A DNA stretch of 64,000 nucleotides, taken from the NCBI GenBank assembly GCA_017556805.1, contig JAFYMC010000014.1:62001-126000 (forward strand), read 5' to 3'. Each line of letters starts with the position of its first letter. The stretch's first letter is position 1. The DNA is from Lachnospiraceae bacterium (lineage in GTDB: Bacteria > Bacillota > Clostridia > Lachnospirales > Lachnospiraceae). Of the stretch, positions 26,149 through 34,854 are shown in pieces. Under the pieces are notes generated by a model. The model saw nothing but the letters and a program-made list of their open reading frames with translations, ran no database searches and was not told the origin of the DNA. A program made the translations under genes and the position numbers.

Positions 26149-27555
26149 TTATCTTAAACACTCTACAACTTCCGAAAACTTCATGCCGTGGGACGCCTTA
26201 ATCAGTACAGTACTACCCTCCGGAAGCAATGTCTCCGGTGCGGTAGTTAGTACCGACAGCAGCTCTTCTCTTGTGGCAAAATAAGTCACCCGGTCCGGTC
26301 CCGCTGCCTGCATTGCAGCCTCGTACATATGCCGGGAATTCTCCCCCACACAAAGGATACGGTCTACGCCCTTTTCCGCCGCATAAGCACCTACTTCGGC
26401 ATGCATCTTGTCGGAATCCGTTCCCAGTTCGAACATATCGCCCAAAATCGCCGCCGTGGCGGTATCCGCCATACAAAGCAAATCGATTCCCGCCTTCATG
26501 GACACCGGATTTGCATTGTAGCAGTCATCAATCAATGTATATTTTCCGGTACGAATCAGGTTGTTCCGGCCGCCTACCGCCGCCACCTTTTTCACACCTT
26601 CCTGTATCTGTTCCGCCGTCAGGCCCAGCCATTCCGCCACACAAGCAGCCGCTGTGGCATTTAACACCATGTGGATGCCCGGTAACGGTACTTCTACCGC
26701 AACGCTTTCCCCCTTGGCAGAATGAAGCACAGCCGTACTTCCCCACAGCCCCTTGCTCTGTACCTCCGTGGCATACACCGCCTTGCCGGCCTCCTCACCG
26801 ATGCCGAAGAATCGAAGCTCCCTGCCCTCGATTTCCGCTACGGTCCGTAACTTATCATCGTCCCCATTTAAGCAAATCTTGCCGTCCGGAGACATAAAAT
26901 CGAAAATCTCCGTCTTCGCTTTTAATACGCCGTCTCTGTCCTTTAAATTCTCCAAATGGCATTGTCCGATGTTGGTAATGACCGCAATATCCGGTCGTGC
27001 CATCTTACTTAACCGGTGCATTTCTCCGAAATCACTGATGCCCATCTCAATGACCGCCGCTTCATGTTCCTCCCGAATGCGAAGCAGGGTGAGCGGTACG
27101 CCGATTTCGTTGTTATAATTTCCCTGGGTCTTTAATACGTTATACTTTTCGGAAAGTACGCCCGCAATAAATTCCTTAGTGCTGGTCTTTCCCACGCTTC
27201 CCGTAATGCCGATGACCGGAATCGTAAGTGACTTCCGGTACGCTTCCGCAATCTTTTTAAGCGCCACAAGGGTATCCTCTACTACAAGATAGCTGCCCCG
27301 GTGCTCCGACTCCTCCGGCTCGCGCTGTACCACAGCCAGTACTGCACCCTTTTCAAACACCGCTGTCACAAAAGAATGTCCGTCCACACGCTCTCCCACG
27401 GTGGCCACAAACACGCCTCCCACGGTCACCTGTCTGGAATCCAGTACCACACTGTCTACCTTTGTCCCTAAAAATGTATCCTTTGCGTTGTCCGGTCCGT
27501 TATAGATCAAACGGCCACCCGTAGCCTCCGCAATCTGCCCAATCGTTAAATTCAT
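26149..27555 (-). CDS. murF: UDP-N-acetylmuramoyl-tripeptide--D-alanyl-D-alanine ligase
   Basis: 468 residues from MNLTIGQIAEATGG (27555), the usual MurF N-terminus; the ribosome site AAGGAAAGG is a little far upstream, and an ATG at 27585 is the alternative. ATP site ITGSVGKTSTKEFI, then EMGISDFGEMHRLSK and DDCYNANPVSMKAG. It joins the D-Ala-D-Ala made by the upstream ddl product to the UDP-MurNAc-tripeptide: consecutive steps encoded side by side. Confidence 0.93.
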   Translation of the reverse strand: MNLTIGQIAEATGGRLIYNGPDNAKDTFLGTKVDSVVLDSRQVTVGGVFVATVGERVDGHSFVTAVFEKGAVLAVVQREPEESEHRGSYLVVEDTLVALKKIAEAYRKSLTIPVIGITGSVGKTSTKEFIAGVLSEKYNVLKTQGNYNNEIGVPLTLLRIREEHEAAVIEMGISDFGEMHRLSKMARPDIAVITNIGQCHLENLKDRDGVLKAKTEIFDFMSPDGKICLNGDDDKLRTVAEIEGRELRFFGIGEEAGKAVYATEVQSKGLWGSTAVLHSAKGESVAVEVPLPGIHMVLNATAAACVAEWLGLTAEQIQEGVKKVAAVGGRNNLIRTGKYTLIDDCYNANPVSMKAGIDLLCMADTATAAILGDMFELGTDSDKMHAEVGAYAAEKGVDRILCVGENSRHMYEAAMQAAGPDRVTYFATREELLSVLTTAPETLLPEGSTVLIKASHGMKFSEVVECLR

Positions 27556-27574
27556 TCCGATAGTCTGCCTTTCC

Positions 27575-28612
27575 TTATCTTGCAAATGCTTTCATTAAAA
27601 TCTTCTCACAAAGCTGTTCATAGCTGATGCCGATGGCAGCTGCCTCCTGCGGAAGTAAAGAGGTCGGCGTCATACCCGGAAGGGTATTTGCCTCTAAGCA
27701 ATACATATTGCCCTCTTTGTCCATCATAAAATCCATGCGGGCATAATTCTTCAGGCGCAATGCCGCAAATACCTGCTCTGCAATGGACTGCATCCGCTTC
27801 GTCTGCTCTGTAGAAATCTCTGCCGGACATGTCTCCACCGCACTTCCTGCCTGGTATTTATTCTTGTAATCGTAAAAGCCCTGCTTCGGTGCAATCTCAA
27901 TGACCGGAAGTGCTTCGCCGTCCATCACACCCACAGAAAACTCACGACCGGTAATAAACTGCTCAATTACGACCTCATTGTCGTAGCGGAATGCCTCTTC
28001 CTTTGCCGCCTCGTACTCCTTCTCATCCTTTGCCAGACAGACACCCACACTGGAACCGCCGCAGCATGCCTTTACAATGCACGGGAACGGCACCTTCTCA
28101 CTTTCCTTCTCTCCCTTTTTCAGGCGGATGCCTGCCGGTGTCGGAATGTTGTATGCCTTAAAAATATCCTTTGTGATGGCCTTGTCCATGGCCATGGCCG
28201 CACTGACAAAATCGGTGCCGGTATACGGAATGCCCATGAGCTCAAAGCAGGCCTGAATCTTGCCGTCCTCGCCGTTAGCTCCGTGAAGCGCCATAAACAC
28301 CGCATCCGCCTCGCTGCAAAGAGCCAGCACATTCGGTCCGAAGAAATTCTTATCTCCGTCCGGACGCATCGCCTTGATTTGCTCGATGTCCGGGTTCTCT
28401 TCGGAAATTGCCCCGATATTCTCCGTCCAGTCGTACTCCCGCTCGAAAATCCCTTCCGTATCTCCTTCGTATCCCAAATAAACATCCAACAAAATTGCCT
28501 GATGTCCGTTCTTTTTCAGTGCCTTATATATTCCGCTACCGGAAATCAACGAAACGTCTCTTTCCGTACTTGTTCCGCCTGCCAAAACCACAACCTTCAT
28601 CTCTTTTACCAT
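27575..28612 (-). CDS. ddl: D-alanine--D-alanine ligase
   Basis: 345 residues if started at 28612; an ATG four codons later (28600, MKVVVLAGG) is equally plausible from family alignments. ATP-grasp motifs: LAGGTSTERDVSLISG, LHGANGEDGKIQ, CCGGSSVGVCL, YCLEANTLPGMTPTSLLPQEAAA. It makes the dipeptide used by MurF, whose gene follows. Its promoter faces abrB. Confidence 0.94.
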   Translation of the reverse strand: MVKEMKVVVLAGGTSTERDVSLISGSGIYKALKKNGHQAILLDVYLGYEGDTEGIFEREYDWTENIGAISEENPDIEQIKAMRPDGDKNFFGPNVLALCSEADAVFMALHGANGEDGKIQACFELMGIPYTGTDFVSAAMAMDKAITKDIFKAYNIPTPAGIRLKKGEKESEKVPFPCIVKACCGGSSVGVCLAKDEKEYEAAKEEAFRYDNEVVIEQFITGREFSVGVMDGEALPVIEIAPKQGFYDYKNKYQAGSAVETCPAEISTEQTKRMQSIAEQVFAALRLKNYARMDFMMDKEGNMYCLEANTLPGMTPTSLLPQEAAAIGISYEQLCEKILMKAFAR

Positions 28613-28644
28613 GCCTTTCCCAGTAATATTTCTAATCTAAATAT

Positions 28645-28673
28645 ATATTAGCACAATGTACTTTATTTGTCAG
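28645..28673 (-). promoter_or_regulatory. Promoter of ddl-murF
   Basis: Read leftward: CTGACA (28668-28673), 17 bp, TAATAT (28645-28650) with an extended TGC. The -35 lies in the left arm of the inverted repeat shared with the abrB promoter. Confidence 0.5.
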
Positions 28674-28697
28674 TAGAAAAATAAATTGACAAATAAA
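28662..28697. repeat. Inverted repeat spanning both divergent -35 boxes (ddl / abrB)
   Basis: TTTATTTGTCA (28662-28672) and TGACAAATAAA (28687-28697) are perfect 11-bp arms with a 14-bp spacer. A candidate operator for joint control, perhaps by the AbrB-type protein itself. Confidence 0.65.
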
Positions 28698-28714
28698 GGA
28701 AAATAATGTACAAT
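28686..28714 (+). promoter_or_regulatory. Promoter of the AbrB-type regulator
   Basis: TTGACA (28686-28691), 17 bp, TACAAT (28709-28714). Bases 28686-28712 match the GH43 promoter core at 23 of 27 positions. Confidence 0.75.
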
Positions 28715-28771
28715 ACATTTTGTTAGATAATTAACAATACTATCACATCTATTTTACTTCGGAGGTATCGC

Positions 28772-29032
28772 ATGAAAAACATAGGGATTGTACGTAACTT
28801 AGATGAAGTCGGCAGAATTACTCTTCCGATTGAATTACGCAGAAACCTGGACTTACAGGAAGATGACCCGGTAGAAATCATTCAGGAGGGCAACCGCATT
28901 ATCCTGACCAAATATCAGCCGTGTGACGTATTCAACGGCGAAACCAAGGATTTAATCGATTTTTGCGGAAAGAAAGTTTCCAAGAAAAATATCAAGAAGC
29001 TGGCAAAGCTGGCAGGATTGCTTGAAGAGTAA
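28772..29032 (+). CDS. AbrB/SpoVT-type transcriptional regulator
   Basis: 86 residues. The N-terminal swapped-hairpin DNA-binding domain is clear (GIVRNLDEVGRITLPIELRRNLDL...EIIQEGNRIILTKY, residues 4-50). The short C-terminal part is basic and lacks a GAF domain, so it is closer to AbrB than SpoVT. Such proteins regulate transition-state genes and often their own promoter. Own promoter, ribosome site CGGAGG, terminator directly after. Confidence 0.9.
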   Translation: MKNIGIVRNLDEVGRITLPIELRRNLDLQEDDPVEIIQEGNRIILTKYQPCDVFNGETKDLIDFCGKKVSKKNIKKLAKLAGLLEE

Positions 29033-29040
29033 ACTACATA

Positions 29041-29072
29041 GGGCCACCGCGGTTGCGGTGGCCCTGTTTTAT
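29041..29072. terminator. Terminator between abrB-type gene and rsmI
   Basis: GGGCCACCGC (29041-29050) pairs with GCGGTGGCCC (29055-29064) around GGTT, followed by TGTTTTATT. Serves the rightward gene and probably the converging operon. Confidence 0.85.
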
Positions 29073-29911
29073 TCTTCCAACAGCATGGCATAAATCTCTC
29101 TTTTGGACACGCCTCTATCCGCCGCCACCGCTTTCATGGCGTCCTTCTTACTCATGCCCTGGGATAAATAGCGTTCCATATGTTCCTCAAGGCTCAGCTC
29201 TGCAAAGGATTCCTGCTCCGCACGGCGCAGTTCTTCCCGGTCTGCACCTTCGATGACCAAGACACATTCGCCCTTCGGCTCGTTTTCTTCATAAAAGGCC
29301 AGAGCCTCAGAAAATGTCGTCCGGAAGGCTTCCTCGTGCTTTTTCGTCAGCTCCCGGCAAATGGTAAGTCTCCGGTCTCCCAGCGCTTCCATCAGCTCCG
29401 CAAGAGTCTTTACCAGCCGGTGCGGCGCCTCGTACAACACAATGGTACGGGTCTCGCCCACAAGCTCCGCCAGTACGTCCTTTCGTTCCTTTTTGTCTGT
29501 CGGCAAAAAGGCCTCGAAGCAAAACCGTCTGGTCGGTAGTCCGGATAAGGTCAGGGCCGTCACACAGGCACAAGCCCCCGGCAATACCGTCACCGGTACC
29601 CCTGCTTCATATGCCATCTTTACCAACTCCTCCCCCGGGTCGGAAATCCCCGGCATTCCGGCATCGGTAATGACCGCAATGTTTTTGCCTTCCAGCAGCT
29701 GCTCGATTAACTGTCTGCCCTTGTCATATTTATTAAACTCATGATAGCTGGTCATGGGCGTCTTAATCTCGAACCGGTTCAACAGCTTAATGCTGTTGCG
29801 GGTATCCTCCGCCGCAATCACATCCACATTTTTCAATGTTTCCAGTACACGAAAGGTAATATCCTCTAAGTTCCCGATCGGGGTCGCACACAAATACAAG
29901 GTTCCTGCCAT
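29069..29911 (-). CDS. rsmI: 16S rRNA (cytidine-1402 2'-O)-methyltransferase
   Basis: 280 residues. LYLCATPIGNLEDITFRVLETLK at the start, AAEDTRNSIKLLN, the GxPGISDPG-type turn (DAGMPGISDPGEELV) and FEAFLP are typical of RsmI, a tetrapyrrole-methylase-fold enzyme using SAM. Last gene of the gmk/yaaR/holB block. Confidence 0.93.
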   Translation of the reverse strand: MAGTLYLCATPIGNLEDITFRVLETLKNVDVIAAEDTRNSIKLLNRFEIKTPMTSYHEFNKYDKGRQLIEQLLEGKNIAVITDAGMPGISDPGEELVKMAYEAGVPVTVLPGACACVTALTLSGLPTRRFCFEAFLPTDKKERKDVLAELVGETRTIVLYEAPHRLVKTLAELMEALGDRRLTICRELTKKHEEAFRTTFSEALAFYEENEPKGECVLVIEGADREELRRAEQESFAELSLEEHMERYLSQGMSKKDAMKAVAADRGVSKREIYAMLLEE

Positions 29912-29925
29912 GGTTCTTTCCTTTC

Positions 29926-30720
29926 TTAGTATCCGTAAATCCCGGTAATATCCTCATGATACACCCCCGGCTCTTTAAACACGATAATCGGCGGCTCCAC
30001 CGTCACCCGCGGACGTCCGCCCTTACTGGCCTCCAAAAGCACCATATTCGGCTCCTTATCCACATAGGGGTGTACCAACTGCATCCGTTTTAATTCCAGC
30101 CCGTGGGCCGACAAACACCGTATAATCTCCGCCAATCGGAACGGACGGTGTACCATAAAAAAGTTACCGCCCGGCTTTAACACATAGGCCGCCTCCCGTA
30201 CCACATCCTCCAAGGTACAAAGCACCTCGTGTCTGGCAATGGCCTTCGGCAGATCCGGATTCCGCAGTCCGTGCTCTGCCGTCATATACGGCGGATTTGT
30301 AGTCACCACATCAAAAGAAGCCGCTCCGAAAATCCGGCCGGCTTCCTTAATATCTCCGACGCAAATGTCAATCTTTTCGGAAAGACCGTTCACCGCAACG
30401 CTTCTTCGCGCCATATCGGCGCTTTCCTCCTGAATTTCCAGTCCGGTAAAATGCTCTCCCGGCGTCTTTGCCTCCGTTAAAAGCGGCAAAATCCCGGTGC
30501 CGGTGCCCATATCAAGCACTTTGCTCCCCGGTTTTACCCGTACAAAGGCCGACAGCAGCACCGCATCCATCCCAAAACAAAATCGTCCCGGATGCTGAAA
30601 AATCAAGTATTCGTTTCGTTGCAGTTCATCGATCCGCTCTCCGTCTTTCTTTAACTGCTCCGCCAGCTCATATCTGGCCGCAAGCTTCGGAGAGCGACCG
30701 GTCTCACCTGTCTGCGTCAT
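29926..30720 (-). CDS. tRNA1(Val) A37 N6-methyltransferase-like protein (YfiC/YabB family)
   Basis: 264 residues from the ATG at 30720, after AAGGGGA. SAM motif LDMGTGTGILPLL, catalytic TTNPPYMT, and the family-typical QHPGRFCFGMDAVLL and KPGGNFFMVHRP. It probably adds N6-methyl to an adenine of tRNA. The neighbourhood (ricT before, rsmI after) matches the Bacillus yaaT-yabA-yabB-yabC order without yabA. Confidence 0.88.
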   Translation of the reverse strand: MTQTGETGRSPKLAARYELAEQLKKDGERIDELQRNEYLIFQHPGRFCFGMDAVLLSAFVRVKPGSKVLDMGTGTGILPLLTEAKTPGEHFTGLEIQEESADMARRSVAVNGLSEKIDICVGDIKEAGRIFGAASFDVVTTNPPYMTAEHGLRNPDLPKAIARHEVLCTLEDVVREAAYVLKPGGNFFMVHRPFRLAEIIRCLSAHGLELKRMQLVHPYVDKEPNMVLLEASKGGRPRVTVEPPIIVFKEPGVYHEDITGIYGY

Positions 30721-30730
30721 AAAAATCCCC

Positions 30731-31621
30731 TTATTTCTTTGCTTCCTTGCGTTCCAACTGCTCCAGTGCATGGAGTTCATCATCCATCTGCACCTTCTCC
30801 TGTCTTCTGCGCGGTTTAAACTTTAACTCCGTAGCTTTATACTCTCGGATTTCCTTTTCATCGTTATCTAACGTTACCACCACTTTCACCAGCTGCTTCA
30901 ATACACTGGTACTCTGTACCTCACCCCGTAAACCGTCCGGAGTGGTCACGTATTCTCCCACATTCGGAAGATGACTGTTCAGCTCCTCGTACGCTTCTTC
31001 CTCGTTCTTTAAGCAACACATGAGTCTGCCGCACACACCGGAAATCTTCGTCGGATTTAAGGACAGATTCTGCTCCTTTGCCATCTTAATGGACACCGGA
31101 ATGAACTCGGACAGGTAGGTATGACAGCAAAGAGCACGACCGCATACGCCGATACCGCCTAAAATCTTCGTCTCGTCACGGACACCGATCTGACGTAGCT
31201 CGATACGGGTCTTAAACACCGAAGCCAGATCCTTTACCAGCTCGCGGAAGTCTACACGGCCGTCTGCCGTAAAATAAAAGAGCAGCTTATTATTATCAAA
31301 GGTATACTCGGAATCGATTAACTTCATCTCCAAATTGTGCTTGCGGATCTTTTCCAGACAGACCTGAAAGGCTTCCTTTTCTCGTGCCGCATTGGCCTCC
31401 TGGGTCTTCACATCCTCCTCCGTGGCCGGACGAAGCACCGGCTTTAACGGCTGGGTAATCTTCTCCTCCGGCAAATCCCTTATGCCCATCACCACATAGC
31501 CGAATTCCACGCCTCTGGCGGTCTCTACGATAACATTTGAGCCCTGCTTTATATCAAACTCCAGCGGATCGAAATAATATACCTTTCCCGCCTTTCGGAA
31601 TCTAACACCTACAACCTTCAT
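30731..31621 (-). CDS. ricT: PSP1 domain protein RicT (YaaT)
   Basis: 296 residues. PSP1 domain with conserved cysteines: GGIGVCGRALCCHTYL and SGVCGRLMCCLKNE. In Bacillus RicT forms an Fe-S complex with RicA and RicF that adjusts RNase Y processing and sporulation. The C-terminal tail is charged. It begins 5 bp after holB. Confidence 0.9.
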   Translation of the reverse strand: MKVVGVRFRKAGKVYYFDPLEFDIKQGSNVIVETARGVEFGYVVMGIRDLPEEKITQPLKPVLRPATEEDVKTQEANAAREKEAFQVCLEKIRKHNLEMKLIDSEYTFDNNKLLFYFTADGRVDFRELVKDLASVFKTRIELRQIGVRDETKILGGIGVCGRALCCHTYLSEFIPVSIKMAKEQNLSLNPTKISGVCGRLMCCLKNEEEAYEELNSHLPNVGEYVTTPDGLRGEVQSTSVLKQLVKVVVTLDNDEKEIREYKATELKFKPRRRQEKVQMDDELHALEQLERKEAKK

Positions 31622-31626
31622 TCTTC

Positions 31627-32613
31627 CTAAACCTCCTTCATATATAACAACAGCAATTCCAACGCATTTTCAAAGTTCACATTCGACTTCATACGCTGTT
31701 TTACCTGTTCCAATGCTTCTACAATACCCTGCAGATTTTCAAAACTGCGCTTCCCAGCCTGAGCCGCAATCGCCTCCGGCTGGTCTCTAAACAAAAGCAT
31801 ATTCAAATTCTTTGTGGCCTTATATAAGAGCACATCCCTGTACCACAACAGAATCATTTCCAAATACTCGTCCGCGGTATCCTTTTTAGCGGCAAAGAGC
31901 TTTACCTGCTCCATAATCTCCGCCATGGTCATCTCATCCACACGCTTTACCAGATGCAGGACCTCATCTCTTTGCTCCGTAAAAGCCTCGGACTCCGCAA
32001 ACTTCACAGCACGTCCCGGAACTCCTCCGGAAAACGCCGCCGCACTCTCCGCCAGATAATCCGGAACTCCCTTTTTCTCCATCAAAAAAAGCTTCACCTT
32101 CTCCGTTGCTACCGGATGGAAGGTTAAAAGCACACAGCGGGATAACACTGTCTGTAGCAAAAGCTCCTGTCTTGTAACCGACAATAAAAATACCGCATAC
32201 TCCGGCGGCTCCTCGATGGTCTTTAGGAGGGCATTTTGTGCCTCCTCCGTCATCTTCTCGGCTTCGTCAATCAAATATATTTTATACGCACTGCTGTACG
32301 GCTTAATCTGCACATCCGCAGTGACCTGCTCTCTGATTTCTTTGACTCCCAGGGTCGCCTTTTCCCGCACCACGGTTCGGAAATCCGGGTGATTGCCGGA
32401 CTCAATCTGCTTACAGGACTTACACTTGCCGCAGGCCTCGATTCCGCCTTCCTCGCAAAGAACGGTCTTGGCAAAGGCTTCCGCCGCAAGACGTTTTCCG
32501 CTTCCGGCCTCCCCGCACAGCAAATACGCATGGGAAAACTTCTTCTGACGAATGGCATTCTGCATATGATGAATCACCTGCTCGTGTCCGATAATATCCT
32601 TAAAATCCGCCAC
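31627..32613 (-). CDS. holB: DNA polymerase III delta' subunit
   Basis: 328 residues from a GTG at 32613 with GGGAGGGG upstream. AAA+ clamp-loader domain: Walker A GEAGSGKRLAA, zinc site with CEEGGIEACGKCKSC, and YLIDEAEKMTEEAQNALLKTIEEPP. The arginine-finger motif is SRC in LSRC. It loads the sliding clamp during replication. Confidence 0.92.
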   Translation of the reverse strand: MADFKDIIGHEQVIHHMQNAIRQKKFSHAYLLCGEAGSGKRLAAEAFAKTVLCEEGGIEACGKCKSCKQIESGNHPDFRTVVREKATLGVKEIREQVTADVQIKPYSSAYKIYLIDEAEKMTEEAQNALLKTIEEPPEYAVFLLSVTRQELLLQTVLSRCVLLTFHPVATEKVKLFLMEKKGVPDYLAESAAAFSGGVPGRAVKFAESEAFTEQRDEVLHLVKRVDEMTMAEIMEQVKLFAAKKDTADEYLEMILLWYRDVLLYKATKNLNMLLFRDQPEAIAAQAGKRSFENLQGIVEALEQVKQRMKSNVNFENALELLLLYMKEV

Positions 32614-32675
32614 AGGAACCCCTCCCTTCCGTTACACGTCCTACCTCTTTCAAACAACCGCATTACTCCCGTATA

Positions 32676-33116
32676 TCACGTAAAAATATCCAAAAGCAAG
32701 CCCCGGATTTCGTCAATCCGGCTCAAAATCATCAAATGATCCTTCTCATCCTTAATAAGCTCCGCCGCCAGCTCGTCCAATGTCTCGTCCACCAGGCGAA
32801 TCATACCGTACACACGGTGACGCCCTCTGCGGTCCAGGAAATTCTCACGGGAAAACTTATGGGACCGGGTCACGATTTCGTTCATGAAATCCTTAATGAG
32901 CTCACGGTACTTTTTCATATCCCGCACATCCATGTGCTTGGCAATCTTCTTTCCCTGCAGCGTAATATCATCCATCAGGGAATTCAACCGCTCCTGCAGC
33001 GCTGCCTCCTCGATTTTACCGGCGAGCATAAATTTAAACGTACCGTCGGCCTCCGGTGCCTGCTTCGGCAACTCCACCGGCTCCGGCTGTGAAATCTGAT
33101 TCACTTTCAGGTCCAT
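32676..33116 (-). CDS. yaaR: YaaR family protein
   Basis: 146 residues from the ATG at 33116 (after GGGAGG); a GTG at 33125 is too close to that site. Helical, charged; [13 protein letters not shown] and [22 protein letters not shown] are typical of YaaR (DUF327), conserved next to holB in Firmicutes. Function unknown. Confidence 0.85.
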   Translation of the reverse strand: MDLKVNQISQPEPVELPKQAPEADGTFKFMLAGKIEEAALQERLNSLMDDITLQGKKIAKHMDVRDMKKYRELIKDFMNEIVTRSHKFSRENFLDRRGRHRVYGMIRLVDETLDELAAELIKDEKDHLMILSRIDEIRGLLLDIFT

Positions 33117-33173
33117 TTTGCTCACCTCCCGAACTCACATCCCCGCCTGTTTTCCTTGACGAGCTATTCTAAT

Positions 33174-33202
33174 AGTATACCATAATTTCTCGTATCACGC
33201 AA
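33174..33202 (-). promoter_or_regulatory. Promoter of yaaR-holB-ricT-trmN6-rsmI
   Basis: Read leftward: TTGCGT (33197-33202), 17 bp, TATACT (33174-33179) with an extended TGG. Confidence 0.7.
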
Positions 33203-33246
33203 ATACTATTTCCGTTCCGTCGCCGGACACTTCTGCCCTTCCTTTC

Positions 33247-33837
33247 TTATCCTTTCAGGCGTATCATATCCTCCGCGATATGTTTCACACACTCATCCAA
33301 ATCCGTATTCTTATATCTCTGTGTAATACCCACACGCATTAATTCCTCTTCAGAAAAATCCTGCTGGTCCGCCAGAAAACGGCGGCACACTTCGTCGTAA
33401 TTCGGCTTTGCCTGACGACGTTCCCTGCAAACGGAACGCCACAGTCTCTGGTCATCCTCCACCTCGATATAAAGCGGCAATACAACCTCTGCACCGTAAA
33501 ACTTCTTTAGCTGCTCATATCCGGATAACGTAGAAATAAACAAATAATCCTGGTTCGCAAGATCTATCTGTCCGTCATCCACCGTAAAATAATGCCAATC
33601 CCCCACCACGGTATGATAGGTTCTGGACTCAATTACTTTTCCTTCCCTCTTTAAATCCTGCCACTTCTCTACACTGACAAAAAAGTATTCTTTCCCGTCA
33701 GCCTCGCCTCTGCGAATCGGCCGGGTTGTATAACCCACTACCGTACAAAGCGACAGCTCCTTTAGTCCGATTAATCGCTTAAATACCGTATCTTTTCCGG
33801 TGGCACTTTTGCCCATCAGTACAAAAATTTTACCCAT
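33247..33837 (-). CDS. gmk: Guanylate kinase-like protein
   Basis: 196 residues from the ATG at 33837 (after TTGGAGG). P-loop GKSATGKDT, then VGYTTRPIRRGEADGKEYFFVS, which holds the GMP-binding Arg/Tyr pattern of guanylate kinases. The P-loop (GKSATGKD) differs from the usual GPSGVGK-S/T of Gmk, and the protein belongs to the divergent group next to yaaR in Clostridia; it may not be the only Gmk. Confidence 0.75.
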   Translation of the reverse strand: MGKIFVLMGKSATGKDTVFKRLIGLKELSLCTVVGYTTRPIRRGEADGKEYFFVSVEKWQDLKREGKVIESRTYHTVVGDWHYFTVDDGQIDLANQDYLFISTLSGYEQLKKFYGAEVVLPLYIEVEDDQRLWRSVCRERRQAKPNYDEVCRRFLADQQDFSEEELMRVGITQRYKNTDLDECVKHIAEDMIRLKG

Positions 33838-33907
33838 GGTACCCTCCAACAGTTTCTCTACTCCCATTTTTACATATTTTGCGGAATTTTGCAACTAACT
33901 TTTACCC

Positions 33908-33936
33908 TTGAATTATCTGAAAAAAAGGACTATAAT
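33908..33936 (+). promoter_or_regulatory. Promoter of the DUF3237-like gene
   Basis: TTGAAT (33908-33913), 17 bp, TATAAT (33931-33936). Confidence 0.75.
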
Positions 33937-33974
33937 ATAGAAAAGTACAATCACTTAGCAAGGAGGAGCACACG

Positions 33975-34361
33975 ATGGAATTATTAATGGAAATCGATAT
34001 CCGCATCAAAGGTTCACAGTTTGTTGCGGGACACACAAAAGATATCTGTATGATAGAGTTCGACGGCACCGCAAGAGGTTCTTACTTTAACGGTGAAGTC
34101 ATCGGTACCGGTGTGGACACCCAGAAGATTGAAAAGACCAAGGAAATGGTGTTATCCGCTCGTTACATGTTAGACGGTAAAGACGCAGACGGTAACGACT
34201 GTCGTATGTTCATCGAAAACAACGGCAGCGATTTCAACAACTGCAAGCCGACCGTTTATACCAACTCTCCGTTACTTGCCGACTGGGAGACTTCGGATCT
34301 GACCGCTAAGGTAATTCCGAATGACAGCGGTGTACTGATTCAGATTTACAAAAACGCATAA
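33975..34361 (+). CDS. DUF3237-like beta-barrel protein
   Basis: 128 residues, no signal peptide, beta-rich. Motifs EFDGTARGSYFNGEVIGTGVDTQ and LSARYMLDGKDADGNDCRMFIENNG fit the DUF3237 family as I recall it (small barrel proteins, no established function). Strong ribosome site AAGGAGGAG and a good promoter suggest a well expressed single gene. The initiation codon may be the internal ATG at residue 5 (MEIDIRI). Confidence 0.7.
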   Translation: MELLMEIDIRIKGSQFVAGHTKDICMIEFDGTARGSYFNGEVIGTGVDTQKIEKTKEMVLSARYMLDGKDADGNDCRMFIENNGSDFNNCKPTVYTNSPLLADWETSDLTAKVIPNDSGVLIQIYKNA

Positions 34362-34404
34362 CGACTAAGATAGGTTCCGCCCGCGGTAACTTCCTGTCAG
34401 GCAA

Positions 34405-34440
34405 GAAAGTGTCGTCATTGTCACGACACTTTCTTTTTTT
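34405..34440 (+). terminator. Terminator after the DUF3237-like gene
   Basis: GAAAGTGTCG (34405-34414) pairs with CGACACTTTC (34424-34433), then seven T. Confidence 0.9.
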
Positions 34441-34583
34441 CTCCAACACATAAAAAAGCTCCGATTTTCCCCTTCCAAACATAAAATCAATACTTTTACA
34501 AAAAATTTTTGCCCGAAAACCCGCATAAAATAAGGCTTTGCGGACTTTTCAAAAAAAATTTTAAAAAAAATTAAAAAAAGTGC

Positions 34584-34612
34584 TTGCATTTTTCAAAAGA
34601 ATGGTATATAAT
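34584..34612 (+). promoter_or_regulatory. Promoter of tRNA-Lys
   Basis: TTGCAT (34584-34589), 17 bp, TATAAT (34607-34612). The leader contains a CGCTCA/TGAGCG hairpin (34621-34636). The A/T-rich tract upstream (34540-34580) could act as an UP element. Confidence 0.8.
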
Positions 34613-34650
34613 CGTTTTTGCGCTCAGGGATGAGCGAAAAACAAAAACAA

Positions 34651-34723
34651 GCGCGACTAGCTCAGTTGGTAGAGCACCTGACTCTTAATCAGGGTGTCCA
34701 GGGTTCGAGCCCCTGGTCGCGCA
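34651..34723 (+). tRNA. tRNA-Lys (anticodon CUU)
   Basis: Cloverleaf of 73 nt: acceptor GCGCGAC/GTCGCGC, D arm GCTCAGTTGGTAGAGC, anticodon arm CCTGA-CTCTTAA-TCAGG with CTT at 34684-34686, and T arm CCAGG-GTTCGAGC-CCCTGG. Discriminator A at 34723. The 3' CCA is not encoded (CTA follows). Confidence 0.97.
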
Positions 34724-34771
34724 CTAGAAGGTCTTAGGATTTGCTTAAGCAGGTTCTAGGGCTTTTTGTTT
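34724..34771 (+). terminator. Probable terminator of the tRNA transcript
   Basis: CTAGAA (34724-34729) and TTCTAG (34754-34759) enclose a larger loop, followed by GGGCTTTTTGTTTT. Confidence 0.55.
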
Positions 34772-34818
34772 TATATTTTGAAAATAATCGTGACAGTTAT
34801 CCGAATGGCAGAAAGTAC

Positions 34819-34848
34819 TTAACAAGAAATTGGAATCGTGCATATAAT
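34819..34848 (+). promoter_or_regulatory. Orphan promoter
   Basis: TTAACA (34819-34824), 18 bp, TATAAT (34843-34848). Only a short non-coding stretch separates it from a strong terminator. Confidence 0.55.
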
Positions 34849-34854
34849 GAAGAT

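Noticed and set aside
34365-34589. Minus-strand ORF of 74 codons
   Set aside because: It overlaps the terminator hairpin and the A/T-rich tRNA promoter tract, with composition (poly-Phe/Lys) explained by those tracts.
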